Shown piece by piece: positions 41,439 through 49,740 of a DNA stretch of 64,000 bases. The notes beneath the pieces were generated by a model. It had not been told where the DNA came from. It did no database searches and was given only the letters and a program-made list of their open reading frames with translations. A program made the position numbers and the translations under genes. Position 1 is the first letter of the stretch. Every line of letters begins with the position of its first letter. The stretch covers positions 62,001 to 126,000 of the forward strand of contig CBIHNW010000003.1 in the NCBI GenBank assembly GCA_966211795.1. Reading direction: 5' to 3'. This DNA is from 21-14-0-10-47-8 sp966211795. GTDB taxonomy: Bacteria > Bdellovibrionota > Bdellovibrionia > Bdellovibrionales > Bdellovibrionaceae.

Positions 41439-42584
41439 TCAAGCAAAGCTGTCCTGATAAAGCTTGAAATCTGTCAGGGTGCTTTCGGTGAAGCGCCCAT
41501 TTTCAAAAATAACCTCGCTCGGCAAGTCTTGACCAATAAAGAATGGCACGCCAGCCGTAAGTCCGTAAGCTCCAGCTTGCGGAAAGACGATCCAATCGCC
41601 GCGCTGGATGTTTCGTGGCAGTTTCAAACGGGGATGAAGGATGTCGTGCCCCAAGCACAGCGATCCCGCCACCAGAAACTCACCGGGCTCTTCAGATAGC
41701 AAGCGTCCTTGCCGGATGACCTGAGCTTTTAACTCTTGCACTTTCTGCGCGAAGGTCACGAAGGGACTGCCAAGATGTTGAAGGCCGCCGTGAATGATGA
41801 CGGCCTCGCCACCACGATCCAAAAGTTTGCGCGACAAAACCGGGGCCGCGTAATATCCGCAGCTGGCAACCAGCCCGCGGCCGAGCTCGAAAGTGGTTGG
41901 CAAATTGGATGCGGGCTCGCTGGGGGCTTCGGCCGTTGACCACTGGCCCGGAATGCCCGGACCGATGAAAAGATGTGGCTGATCGACAAACGACTGCGGC
42001 TTTGCTTGAAACCACTTCTGCATGGAGAGCGAGACATCCTGCAAGCGCTTCCAGGAAAAAGACTCTCGCCCCAGGTACAGATGAAGACCCAACGCCTTCT
42101 TTGAAAACGAATTCAAGGCCCGCGAGATTTCGCTTTCGCTCATCCCCAGCTTGGTTGAGAAAATATCATTGGCGTGAATGCGAAAGCTCAGGTTCTCGAT
42201 GCCGATTTGCTGCGCCACCTGAAATTCATCCAGTGAATCAATTTGCAGAACTTGGATTTTCATTTCTTGAGCCAGCTTGAGGCAAGCGTCCGTTTTACCG
42301 GGCCCCGAGACGGAAATTCGCGATCCCGATATTCCCAAACGGCGGCACAGCTGCAATTCCAACTCAGAGGAAACGTCAAAGCCTGAAATCTCGTTCATCA
42401 GGCAGGCCAGAATTTTTGGATGAGGATTGGATTTGATGCTAAACGCGATTTCACTGCGCGCCGAGAACTGGCGCAGAAATAGGTGCACGCGCTTTGCTTG
42501 CGCGCGAAGCTCATCAAGATCGTAGATAAAAACCGCGCGGCCGGCCTGGTCCCGCTCCGTCCAGGGGTAATTCAATAGATTCAT
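41439..42584 (-). CDS. Fold-III PLP-dependent decarboxylase B
   Basis: 381-aa enzyme of the ornithine/diaminopimelate-decarboxylase-like family. PLP Lys51 lies in IAFSIKSNPHPKILA; FDVSSELELQL and SVSGPGKTDACL are family motifs; YLGRESFSW and FELGRGLVASCG line the cofactor; the cross-dimer catalytic Cys310 and Asp314 are in GSLCLGHDIL, and Tyr340 in QAGAYGLTAG. All key residues are present. Members such as BtrK decarboxylate an amino acid held on a carrier protein; a carrier gene follows directly. Its start overlaps the ATP-grasp stop by four bases. Confidence 0.88.
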   Translation of the reverse strand: MNLLNYPWTERDQAGRAVFIYDLDELRAQAKRVHLFLRQFSARSEIAFSIKSNPHPKILACLMNEISGFDVSSELELQLCRRLGISGSRISVSGPGKTDACLKLAQEMKIQVLQIDSLDEFQVAQQIGIENLSFRIHANDIFSTKLGMSESEISRALNSFSKKALGLHLYLGRESFSWKRLQDVSLSMQKWFQAKPQSFVDQPHLFIGPGIPGQWSTAEAPSEPASNLPTTFELGRGLVASCGYYAAPVLSRKLLDRGGEAVIIHGGLQHLGSPFVTFAQKVQELKAQVIRQGRLLSEEPGEFLVAGSLCLGHDILHPRLKLPRNIQRGDWIVFPQAGAYGLTAGVPFFIGQDLPSEVIFENGRFTESTLTDFKLYQDSFA

Positions 42585-43804
42585 AGGTCCACCATTTTTA
42601 GTTTCGCGGCGTCTTCCCCCTCGCGAGAAATAAAGACCGAGATTTCTTTCAAAGATCCCGGCGATTCAAGACCCGCCACGGAATAGGGGATTAGGGAATG
42701 GCCTTCGGAATTTTCGCCTTTGCGATCCAGGATGAAAGCCTGTCGGCATTTTTGCCACCAAGATGTGAATTTCAATGGCTCGGCACTTTTCCAGCGATGG
42801 CGAAGCGAGATATTTTTTTTTGGGTCCAGGTTGAGCTTTTGCAGAGCTCTTTCCAACACGTGAGTTTTGGTCAGTCGAAGATTCAGATCGATCGCGAAAA
42901 ATTCGCCCGTTTCTTTGGAAATCAGGAAATCAAGACCGATCGGTCCCTGGTAACCACGGCCGGCTATGGCGGCCTGAATTTTTTCATAAATCGAAGTGGC
43001 TTGAGCATGAATTTTCGAATCCACCGCGAACTGATGTCGGTAAGAAAGACCCTGAGGTGAATAAGAGACCTCGGCCGTCTCTGGCGGCTCGCTTCCCCAG
43101 CCAAAGACGCTGCCTTCGAAAGCCGAGGGTATTTGCTTTTGCAAAAGCCACTGGGACGACGATTTTGGATCCAGGCGTCTTTGTAACATGGTGAAATTTG
43201 GATCCTTTGAATTTTGCACCACAAAATTGGCTGCTCCCCCCGAGCCAAAGTCATGCTTGAGAAGATGCGGCTCGAGAAATTTTCGGTGCGCTCCCTGGAC
43301 CAAATTTTTTTGTGAAAGCACCTCGGTCGGTGGCACCGGGATCGTCAGTTCCTGACAAAGCTTGAGAAGAAAAGTCTTTCGGTTCCAAGTCGCCAAGCTT
43401 TCAGCCGACAGAGCCGGATGAGTTTGAAAGTTTAAAGAAGGCTGGGCAAGAAGAGCTTCTTCGAGCGATGAAAGGGAAGCGCTGACAAGCGCTGAAAATT
43501 TCGAAGTGCCTTGCAGTTGGCGAAGTGTCTCCTTGAGCCAATGCGATTGATCGAAAGGATGCTTTGAGATTTCAATCAAGTTTCCAAAATCGGAATTTCG
43601 TTCTGCCAGAAATTCGTGAAAGCCAGCGGTTTTCTGGTAAGCCAGAACCTGATCGCCCAAGTTGGATAAAAAAATCCCCAGATTCTCGTTCAGTCGAACC
43701 AGGTGCTCGGACTCTGGAATGCGCGCGGGGAAAAGCGAGGCGAGATTATTCTGTGGGTCCCAAAGCTGATCAATCGCAAGATTGAGAAAGATCAGGCGGC
43801 TCAT
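42581..43804 (-). CDS. ATP-grasp ligase
   Basis: 407-aa enzyme. The C-terminal ATP-grasp motif is clear (GYQGPIGLDFLISKETG, then FFAIDLNLRLTKTHV, corresponding to the metal/ATP-binding E-x-N-x-R pattern with Asp in place of Glu). HLLKHDFGSGGAANFVVQ is a glycine-rich loop. ATP-grasp enzymes join a carboxylate, via acyl phosphate, to an amine or thiol; the butirosin enzyme BtrJ loads glutamate onto a carrier protein. Here it sits between GNAT and PLP genes with 4-base overlaps on both sides. Substrate not predictable. Confidence 0.82.
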   Translation of the reverse strand: MSRLIFLNLAIDQLWDPQNNLASLFPARIPESEHLVRLNENLGIFLSNLGDQVLAYQKTAGFHEFLAERNSDFGNLIEISKHPFDQSHWLKETLRQLQGTSKFSALVSASLSSLEEALLAQPSLNFQTHPALSAESLATWNRKTFLLKLCQELTIPVPPTEVLSQKNLVQGAHRKFLEPHLLKHDFGSGGAANFVVQNSKDPNFTMLQRRLDPKSSSQWLLQKQIPSAFEGSVFGWGSEPPETAEVSYSPQGLSYRHQFAVDSKIHAQATSIYEKIQAAIAGRGYQGPIGLDFLISKETGEFFAIDLNLRLTKTHVLERALQKLNLDPKKNISLRHRWKSAEPLKFTSWWQKCRQAFILDRKGENSEGHSLIPYSVAGLESPGSLKEISVFISREGEDAAKLKMVDL

Positions 43805-44901
43805 AAAAAGGTGGTCTCCATGCGAATCGACAAGCGGCCTTGTTGAAGGTCTTTCTCCAATTCAGCGGCCCGTGAAAATTCGGGACCGTGTGCGACCAGG
43901 GCCCGACGCGGAAAGTGAAAAACATCTAAGGACAGTTCCCTTAGCAAATTTTGATCTTCATCGCGAAAGGCCAGTGCGTGAAATTTTTGCTCCCAAGCTC
44001 GGTGCATCAGGCCTTCAAAGACTTGGCGCAGGTTTGCTCCTTCACCCAGCGACAGACTGACCAACCCCATGCGAATCTCTGATCCCGCTTGAAAAGGTGA
44101 AGGTGAAAATTTCTGCAGACGCGCGATCACCAGGTTTGGTTTTCCGGACCAGAGAAATTTGCGTGCGCTGGAAGGATCCAACAGCAAAGTGCCCGCCAAA
44201 ATTTCACCTTGGTCCTCGAGCCAAATCAGCTCGGCCTCTGGATCCAGATGCAAAAGTTTTTGCAAGGTCTCGGATGTGACAATGGGAGACAGGAAATGAT
44301 GCTTGCGAGAGTCCCCGTACTTTTCGATCCACTGCTGTTGCAAGCTTTGGGGTGCGTCTATCAGTCGCACCCTTTGAAGCTTTTCTGTCGAGGCGGGAAA
44401 GCTTGGTTTGGAAGTTAAAAATATTTGGGTCAGCGTGCTTTGCAAAGGGAAGTTAAAGCGGCAGTTGAATTTTTGCGCGATCCGGTTGCAAGCCTCAAGC
44501 CCCAGCCAATTGTGTTCTACGCCCAAGAAAAAAGGTGTTTGTGAGCCTTGCGCCACCACCCAATCTTTGAAGGCGAGAATCAGCTGAACGCTCGCGGTTC
44601 GCGATCGGTGCTCAGGTGAAACAAAAAAATCCGTGTGCAGCTGACCTTTATTTTCGGTGTAAGGGTTCTGAGCGAGTGTTGGAATCACGCCTGTCACGCC
44701 GATCAATTGGGATTCCTGAAAGGCACCCCAGAAAATAGGTGGTCCCTGCCGATGATGATCGTAGATCCGCAAGAATCGATCGCCGCGTTCTTGCCAGAAA
44801 TCAAGCTGAGAGGAAGGATTTCTTTCTTTGCGGAACAAAGTCGAAAGCCCTTCAGTTTCGGACAGGGACAATTGACGAACGAACAAAGGTGGGTGACTCA
44901 T
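43801..44901 (-). CDS. GNAT-family acyltransferase-like protein
   Basis: 366-aa protein. The N-terminal half has a GNAT acetyl-CoA-binding pattern (IFWGAFQESQLIGVTGVIPT; DFFVSPEHRSRTASVQLILA); the C-terminal half (QGEILAGTLLLDPSSARKFL onward) looks like a second, divergent GNAT repeat. This two-module design recalls FemAB-like aminoacyl transferases. I infer transfer of an acyl or aminoacyl group in the pathway. ATG 44901 overlaps the stop of the upstream decarboxylase (ATGA); the frame is open 75 bases further but that part belongs to the neighbour. Confidence 0.75.
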   Translation of the reverse strand: MSHPPLFVRQLSLSETEGLSTLFRKERNPSSQLDFWQERGDRFLRIYDHHRQGPPIFWGAFQESQLIGVTGVIPTLAQNPYTENKGQLHTDFFVSPEHRSRTASVQLILAFKDWVVAQGSQTPFFLGVEHNWLGLEACNRIAQKFNCRFNFPLQSTLTQIFLTSKPSFPASTEKLQRVRLIDAPQSLQQQWIEKYGDSRKHHFLSPIVTSETLQKLLHLDPEAELIWLEDQGEILAGTLLLDPSSARKFLWSGKPNLVIARLQKFSPSPFQAGSEIRMGLVSLSLGEGANLRQVFEGLMHRAWEQKFHALAFRDEDQNLLRELSLDVFHFPRRALVAHGPEFSRAAELEKDLQQGRLSIRMETTFL

Positions 44902-46043
44902 CGGCTGGCCTCTTGGTATGAAACCAGATTCGGTGCCGAGATGTCCTGAAGATTGCCATTTTTTTCGAGAAGCCATTCCTGAATTTTGCTCGGAGCCAAA
45001 AATTGATTCGAGGCCGCCGCATATCCGTAAGCCCCCATGTGGCTGGCGACGATCCAGTCTCCGCGACGCAAATCGGCGGGTGCCATGACATTCTCAATCA
45101 TCGTGTCATGCCACAGACTGAGTGAACCCAGAAATGAAACGAGATCACTGCGATCTAAGAGCTCCTGACCCGCACGGAAAAATCGCAGCTGCACACCTTC
45201 CGCTTTGTAACGGGGAGATAGAAAATGCGTGGCCATGTGCTGCAATCCACCGTCAAGGATGGCGCTGCGGCCGGTTTCGGATTTTTTGAGTGAAAGAATC
45301 TGCGTGCCGTAACTGCCCGCACTTTGAATCAGTCCACGACCCGATTCCAAATGCAACACACGCGAAGGAGCCTGAGTTGGTTTGAGTGAATCCGCATGCG
45401 CAGATAAGAGCCGGGCGGAAGGCAGACCAGCCCCCAGAAAAATTTCGGGCGTGGCAATGACAGAGCCGGATTCAATGGCTTCATCAAGCCGCTGAATGAA
45501 TGCTTGCATGGACGCCGCAGAAAATGTTTCTCGTCCCAAGTAGCTGTGCACGGCCGGGGATGGCGGCCCGCCAAGCTGCTTCAGTTTTTGCAACTCCGCT
45601 TTGGAAAAGCCCAACTTCTGACTGTGAATTTCAGAGCTCGACAGTCTCAGAGAATAAGCGGTCGAAGCGGGCATTCGTTTTCGAAACTGTGTCCAGTCGT
45701 CGACCGAATCCAGATGGAAGCAGCGAAGATTCCAATCAGCGACTTGATCAAAGGCAAAATCTGTTTTGGCGGGACCCGACCATGTCAGCGCCGCGGAAGG
45801 AACATTGTGACGAGCCAGCCTGGCTTCGGCCAACGATGACACATCGAAACCTTGCACGTAGCGCCCCAGGATCTTGAGCAGATGTGGATTGGGATTGACC
45901 TTCACCGAAAAGAAAAGATCAAAACCCAGCAGGCTCCAGCTCTTCCAAAACTCGGAAACTTGCCGGGCGGAAAATTCGATTTCCGCCTCTGAATAAAGAA
46001 AGAAGGGACGTGCGGGCGCAAATGCTTTATCAGGGATGATCAT
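44898..46043 (-). CDS. Fold-III PLP-dependent decarboxylase A (Cys replaced by Ser)
   Basis: 381 aa, exactly the length of decarboxylase B and clearly paralogous to it: Lys48 in LFFSVKVNPNPHLLKIL, FDVSSLAEARLA, TWSGPAKTDFAF, SYLGRETFSA, HLESGRGLIQSAG, MGAYGYAA. At the position of the cross-dimer catalytic cysteine it has serine (Ser309 in GSLSLWHDTM), while Asp313 is kept. In fold-III enzymes this residue completes the active site of the partner subunit, so A may be inactive alone, have altered chemistry, or work as a heterodimer with B. ATG 46043 overlaps the adenylation-enzyme stop by four bases; a long upstream open frame is a shadow. Confidence 0.88.
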   Translation of the reverse strand: MIIPDKAFAPARPFFLYSEAEIEFSARQVSEFWKSWSLLGFDLFFSVKVNPNPHLLKILGRYVQGFDVSSLAEARLARHNVPSAALTWSGPAKTDFAFDQVADWNLRCFHLDSVDDWTQFRKRMPASTAYSLRLSSSEIHSQKLGFSKAELQKLKQLGGPPSPAVHSYLGRETFSAASMQAFIQRLDEAIESGSVIATPEIFLGAGLPSARLLSAHADSLKPTQAPSRVLHLESGRGLIQSAGSYGTQILSLKKSETGRSAILDGGLQHMATHFLSPRYKAEGVQLRFFRAGQELLDRSDLVSFLGSLSLWHDTMIENVMAPADLRRGDWIVASHMGAYGYAAASNQFLAPSKIQEWLLEKNGNLQDISAPNLVSYQEASR

Positions 46044-47344
46044 CCGGCGTCCTTTTGCAGATTCAGTTTCTGCAGTTCTTGCGCCTCGATTTTTTTCAGT
46101 AAAATTTGCCGATCCATTTTTCCGGATGCGGTCAGTGGCCATGCTGGACAAATATAAAACTGTCGCGGAAGGTGGGATGCCGGAAGCTGAGATTGCAAAT
46201 GCGTAAAGAGAGCCTCGAGATTCAGGGGCTTTGGCAAAACCAAGCAAAGATTTTGCGCGGAATCCACGAGGCAGACACCGTGCTCTTTGGTTGCGATCAG
46301 CAACGCGTTCTCGATCGCTTCCAGTTCCACTCTTTGACCGCGCAATTTGACCTGCTGATCCAAGCGGCCTTTGAAATAATAACGACCCTCTTTGCAATCG
46401 ACCTGATCACCAGTCTGGTAGGAGCCCGAAAATAGCTCCATCCCGTTTGCCGAGAGGTAACCCAAAGCGACTTGGGATCCCTTGATTACCAATTCACCCG
46501 CTTGTACCGAGGCCTGCACGCTGGCCAAAGGTTGACCAATCGAAATCAATTGCGCTTGCAGATCCGCTTCTTCGCAAACATGCCGGGTCGCCCAAACCGT
46601 GGTTTCGACGGGGCCATAAAGATTTTCGATGGGCGAGGACGGCGCCAAATTTTTCCACAGGCGCAACAGTTCAGGAGAGAGCGTCTCGCCGGTAAAGAGC
46701 GTCTGTCGCAGCGAAGGAAGTTTGGAAATCCAAGCCGGTTTTCGCGACCAATTCATTTGCGCAAGGCTTGGCACCGAGGACCAAATTTGAATTTGCTTCT
46801 GGTGCAAGAATGAAAAAATATTAAAGCGATCCGCATCGCCCAGTGGGAACAAGGTCGCGCCCTGAGACAACGCCAAAAATAAAATCGCGATGAAAGGGTC
46901 AAAGCCGCCCTCGAACGTCAAAGCCACCCGCGAAGACGGCTGCCAAACGTAAATCGGCAAAAGGCTTTGCAGCAGCGCTTGCCAGTTTTCGCGAGAGACC
47001 GCGACCAGTTTGGGTTGCCCGGTCGAGCCCGAAGTCGGCAGCAGATAAAAGCAATTGTTCGGAATCTGAGTCTCGAATTTTTGCAGACGATGTTGAATGT
47101 CCTGCTTCCAAGCGGCGGGCCAAGATTTTGGGATCAGGCAAAGGGTGCGACCCAATGTCCACGCCTTGAGATACCACAAAGCGCTTTGGTAAGCGCCTTG
47201 ATCTTCTTGCAGCCAAATCCGGGATGCCGGGACGGCTAGCTTCTGCAGATCCGCATTCAGTTCTTGATAAGTCTTTTGATTACTGGCCTCGTTCCAAGCT
47301 TGCAGTTTTGAAAACGAGTTGAGCTCCCAGGCCGGTGTCGCCAT
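46040..47344 (-). CDS. Stand-alone adenylation enzyme (ANL superfamily, NRPS/DltA-like)
   Basis: 434-aa AMP-forming ligase. Core motifs: YLLPTSGSTGQPKLV (A3, residues ~100-114), ENLYGPVETTVWA (A5), GSYQTGDQV (A7), VKLRGQRVELEAIE (A8) and LTASGKMDRQILLKK (A10 with the catalytic Lys). Asp149 in the A4 region (FEGGFDPFIAIL) matches the Asp that holds the alpha-amino group in amino-acid-activating domains. It is ~70-100 residues shorter than usual A domains at the N-terminus. It should activate an amino acid for the carrier protein at the end of the operon. First gene of the operon. Confidence 0.88.
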   Translation of the reverse strand: MATPAWELNSFSKLQAWNEASNQKTYQELNADLQKLAVPASRIWLQEDQGAYQSALWYLKAWTLGRTLCLIPKSWPAAWKQDIQHRLQKFETQIPNNCFYLLPTSGSTGQPKLVAVSRENWQALLQSLLPIYVWQPSSRVALTFEGGFDPFIAILFLALSQGATLFPLGDADRFNIFSFLHQKQIQIWSSVPSLAQMNWSRKPAWISKLPSLRQTLFTGETLSPELLRLWKNLAPSSPIENLYGPVETTVWATRHVCEEADLQAQLISIGQPLASVQASVQAGELVIKGSQVALGYLSANGMELFSGSYQTGDQVDCKEGRYYFKGRLDQQVKLRGQRVELEAIENALLIATKEHGVCLVDSAQNLCLVLPKPLNLEALFTHLQSQLPASHLPRQFYICPAWPLTASGKMDRQILLKKIEAQELQKLNLQKDAG

Positions 47345-47482
47345 CAGGAAATTCTCACTCTGGAAAAAGGGGATTGGTGACGGATCGACATCGTTTCTAG
47401 ATATAGCTCACTTCGATCAGAGAAGATACTTGGACGAAGGTCCTGGGTTGCGCAATTGCCATTCTCACCCTAAACTTGCTTG
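47345..47482. promoter_or_regulatory. Divergent promoter region of the carrier-protein cluster
   Basis: 138 bases separate the starts of the two divergent transcription units. On the minus strand TATATC (about 47398-47403) could be a -10 box for the six-gene operon. No consensus -35 or operator palindrome is convincing. Shared regulation of both arms is implied by position. Confidence 0.4.
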
Positions 47483-48799
47483 ATGAGTCCCGTGGCGTTC
47501 GAGCAAAAATTCTTGGCATTTGAAAAATCCTGCATTGAAAAATTGAGCCGTGGTTCTGGATTTCTATGGTTCGCGCTCGTTTGGGGAGTTCTGAACTCTT
47601 GGCTGAGCTATTCGGTTTGGGCGCGGCCGCAGCCGGATTGGAGTCGTTTTTTTCTGGCGCAAGATCGCTACTGGGGAGCCGCGACTTTGTTCTTTGGATT
47701 TTATTTCAGTTTTGTAATTCCGCACCAAATCAGGGTTTATTTTCACCGAATTCTATTCGTGATCGTTTGGCTGGTGCCGTGCTACTTGCTGAAAATTGAA
47801 AGGCCTATTGTTCTGGCGCCGGTTCTATACGTCGTGATTTGCACGGTCGCCCTATCGTGGCCCCGGTCCTTGTGGACGCGAAAAATCGTGGCGGCGCTCG
47901 TGGTTCTTTTCACTTTCGTCGGTTTACTTTGGTGGTTGGGAAAAGACGCCGAGCTGGCCAAAGATTATCGACTGTTCCGTTTTTTCTGGGTGCTGCATTT
48001 GGAAATGCTGCTGATTTACTTTTTGCGAGAAAGCTTTCGCGCGCCCAAAATCTCGTTATCGGTGGCGCTGAATCCGCTGCAGCTTTTTTCTCCTTTGCCC
48101 TGGCCGACGGATTTGACTTTGGCTGAAAAAAAATGGGAAATCCGTTCGCTTCAGGTGTCGGGCTTAATGCAAATCATCTTCGCCCAACTTTTATTCTGGA
48201 TATTGCTATTAACGGTCCCAAGCCTTCCGGTTGACATTCCGGTGCTGGGACATCTTTTACAGTATGTGACCTTCGTGATCTTCGCCACGGCGGCCCTGAA
48301 TTGTGTGAGCGGCATGCTTCGAATGTTTGGGTTTCGGGCGGCGGACGCGACGTATTTTCTGGTGCTGGCGAAATCTCCGCTGGAGATCTGGCAACGGGGA
48401 TCGACTTACATGGCGCAGTTTCTGTTTCAGGTGGTGTTTTTTCCGATCTGGAAGCAAACACGCAAGATGTGGGTGGCCGGCGGGGTGCTCGCAATCTTGG
48501 TGTTGATTCATATTTATTTCTTTCACGAGCTTTTTCTGCGTGAATTGCTGCGCTGGTTGGCGCCGACGCTGCCGATCGCGCAAACTTCGTGGGATCAAAT
48601 CATTTGGCTTCCAGTGTTCTGGTTTCTGAGCTGGATGATTTGGATGACCGCATTTTACTTGCTGACCAAGGCCTTTCGATTTTTAAAGACTGAAAACGGC
48701 GCTTGGGTCGCGATACTTCTGACCCACCTTGGATCGTCGCAAATTTTCTGGTTGGCAAAAGAAATGGCAACTCTTTGCGGAGTGAACTATGGCGGATGA
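47483..48799 (+). CDS. MBOAT-like polytopic membrane protein
   Basis: 438-aa inner-membrane protein with about ten helices. The segment GFRAADATYFLVLAKSPLEI, WQRGSTYMAQFLFQVVFFPI resembles the MBOAT/DltB core (FxxPYLAKSPxEFWRRWHISL...DYVYxPL), and HIYFFHELFLRELLRW lies where the conserved MBOAT histidine (GxWHG) is expected, but both motifs are weakened. Together with an adenylation enzyme and a carrier this suggests a DltB-like transferase moving the carrier-bound group across the membrane. Start ATG 47483 has no strong ribosome site. Its end overlaps the desaturase gene by 11 bases. Family assignment is inference. Confidence 0.6.
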   Translation: MSPVAFEQKFLAFEKSCIEKLSRGSGFLWFALVWGVLNSWLSYSVWARPQPDWSRFFLAQDRYWGAATLFFGFYFSFVIPHQIRVYFHRILFVIVWLVPCYLLKIERPIVLAPVLYVVICTVALSWPRSLWTRKIVAALVVLFTFVGLLWWLGKDAELAKDYRLFRFFWVLHLEMLLIYFLRESFRAPKISLSVALNPLQLFSPLPWPTDLTLAEKKWEIRSLQVSGLMQIIFAQLLFWILLLTVPSLPVDIPVLGHLLQYVTFVIFATAALNCVSGMLRMFGFRAADATYFLVLAKSPLEIWQRGSTYMAQFLFQVVFFPIWKQTRKMWVAGGVLAILVLIHIYFFHELFLRELLRWLAPTLPIAQTSWDQIIWLPVFWFLSWMIWMTAFYLLTKAFRFLKTENGAWVAILLTHLGSSQIFWLAKEMATLCGVNYGG

Positions 48800-49607
48800 C
48801 GGGCAGTGGAAGGTTCCGGGGCGGTTCTCAAAAGATTCCTATCATCTTTATCGCTATTTCCTGCTGCAGCTTTTGCTATTCGCCGCGCTTGATGTCGGTC
48901 TCTTTTTTCGCCCTTTGCCCTGGCCGGCACTTCACCCTTCGATCCTTCAGACTGCAGGACTGATGTTTGTCAGTTTGTATGTCGGTCTTCTCTCCAGTGT
49001 GTTCATTCACAATGCCGCCCACGACAATTTCAAACCCCGGTGGCTGAACTTTCCGGTCGGTGAGCTGATGGGTCTGATTCACCTGTACGGATTTTGGGGC
49101 CTTAAAGAGGGGCACATGATTCATCATCGGTATCCCGACCATCCGGTGTTGGATCCGCACCGCCCCAGCGAGAAGAGCCTGATTCGTTTTGTTTTCACCA
49201 TGAATCGCGGCGTGTACTTTCGCGTGATGTATTTTTATTTTCGCAATGCGGATCTGGATCGTGTGGCCGGCCGTCGCGTCTGGGCTTGGACCACCGCTTT
49301 TTGGCTTTCGTCTGTCTTGGCTAAGCTTGGTTTTTGGTATCTGCTGCTGGGGCCACAAGCCTTCGCTCTGTATTACTTGCCTGCCGCGATCGCGGCCTGG
49401 GTCTCGCTGGCGCACGGAAACTTTGTCACGCACAGGCCGCGCGCGAATTCGGAAGAATTCGATATCATCAATCTTGATCACAGTGTCGGTTACAAGGTTC
49501 TGAATTCAATGCTCTTCGGAATTTACATGCATAAAAATCATCACCTGAACGTCAAGCTCTTCAATCCCGCAAAGCTCAAAGAGTCAAAATCTCCACCATC
49601 CAAATAA
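48789..49607 (+). CDS. Fatty-acid desaturase/hydroxylase-like membrane di-iron protein
   Basis: 272-aa membrane protein with all three histidine boxes of the desaturase/hydroxylase superfamily: HNAAHD (HxxxH), HMIHHRYPDH (HxxHH) and HKNHHLN (HxxHH), plus an extra His pair in AHGNFVTHR. Four transmembrane helices surround them. It would introduce a double bond or hydroxyl group into a lipid or carrier-linked chain at the cytoplasmic face, using O2 and electrons from ferredoxin or cytochrome b5-like donors. The overlap with the MBOAT-like gene shows it belongs to the cluster. Confidence 0.85.
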   Translation: MADDGQWKVPGRFSKDSYHLYRYFLLQLLLFAALDVGLFFRPLPWPALHPSILQTAGLMFVSLYVGLLSSVFIHNAAHDNFKPRWLNFPVGELMGLIHLYGFWGLKEGHMIHHRYPDHPVLDPHRPSEKSLIRFVFTMNRGVYFRVMYFYFRNADLDRVAGRRVWAWTTAFWLSSVLAKLGFWYLLLGPQAFALYYLPAAIAAWVSLAHGNFVTHRPRANSEEFDIINLDHSVGYKVLNSMLFGIYMHKNHHLNVKLFNPAKLKESKSPPSK

Positions 49608-49740
49608 AGATCTTTGCGAAATAAAAAAATTGTGGCCTTTTCGAAGTCCTATTCAAGGATTGGAAAGAGAAAATTGATTTCGAGTCTCGCGTTGCGAAGT
49701 ATTGGCCAAGTCTCTGACTGGGTCTAGAAAAACAGTCTTC

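Noticed and set aside
44976..46397. Long N-terminal extensions of the GNAT and decarboxylase A frames
   Set aside because: The extensions lie wholly inside upstream genes; the ATGA overlaps give clean starts at 44901 and 46043.
41182..49607. Plain D-alanylation (dlt) operon
   Set aside because: DltD is absent, and two PLP decarboxylases, ATP-grasp, GNAT and desaturase are foreign to dlt operons.
41182..49607. Exosortase/PEP-CTERM-associated glycan cluster
   Set aside because: No exosortase, glycosyltransferase or PEP-CTERM protein is present, although ligase, carrier and decarboxylase resemble components of such clusters.
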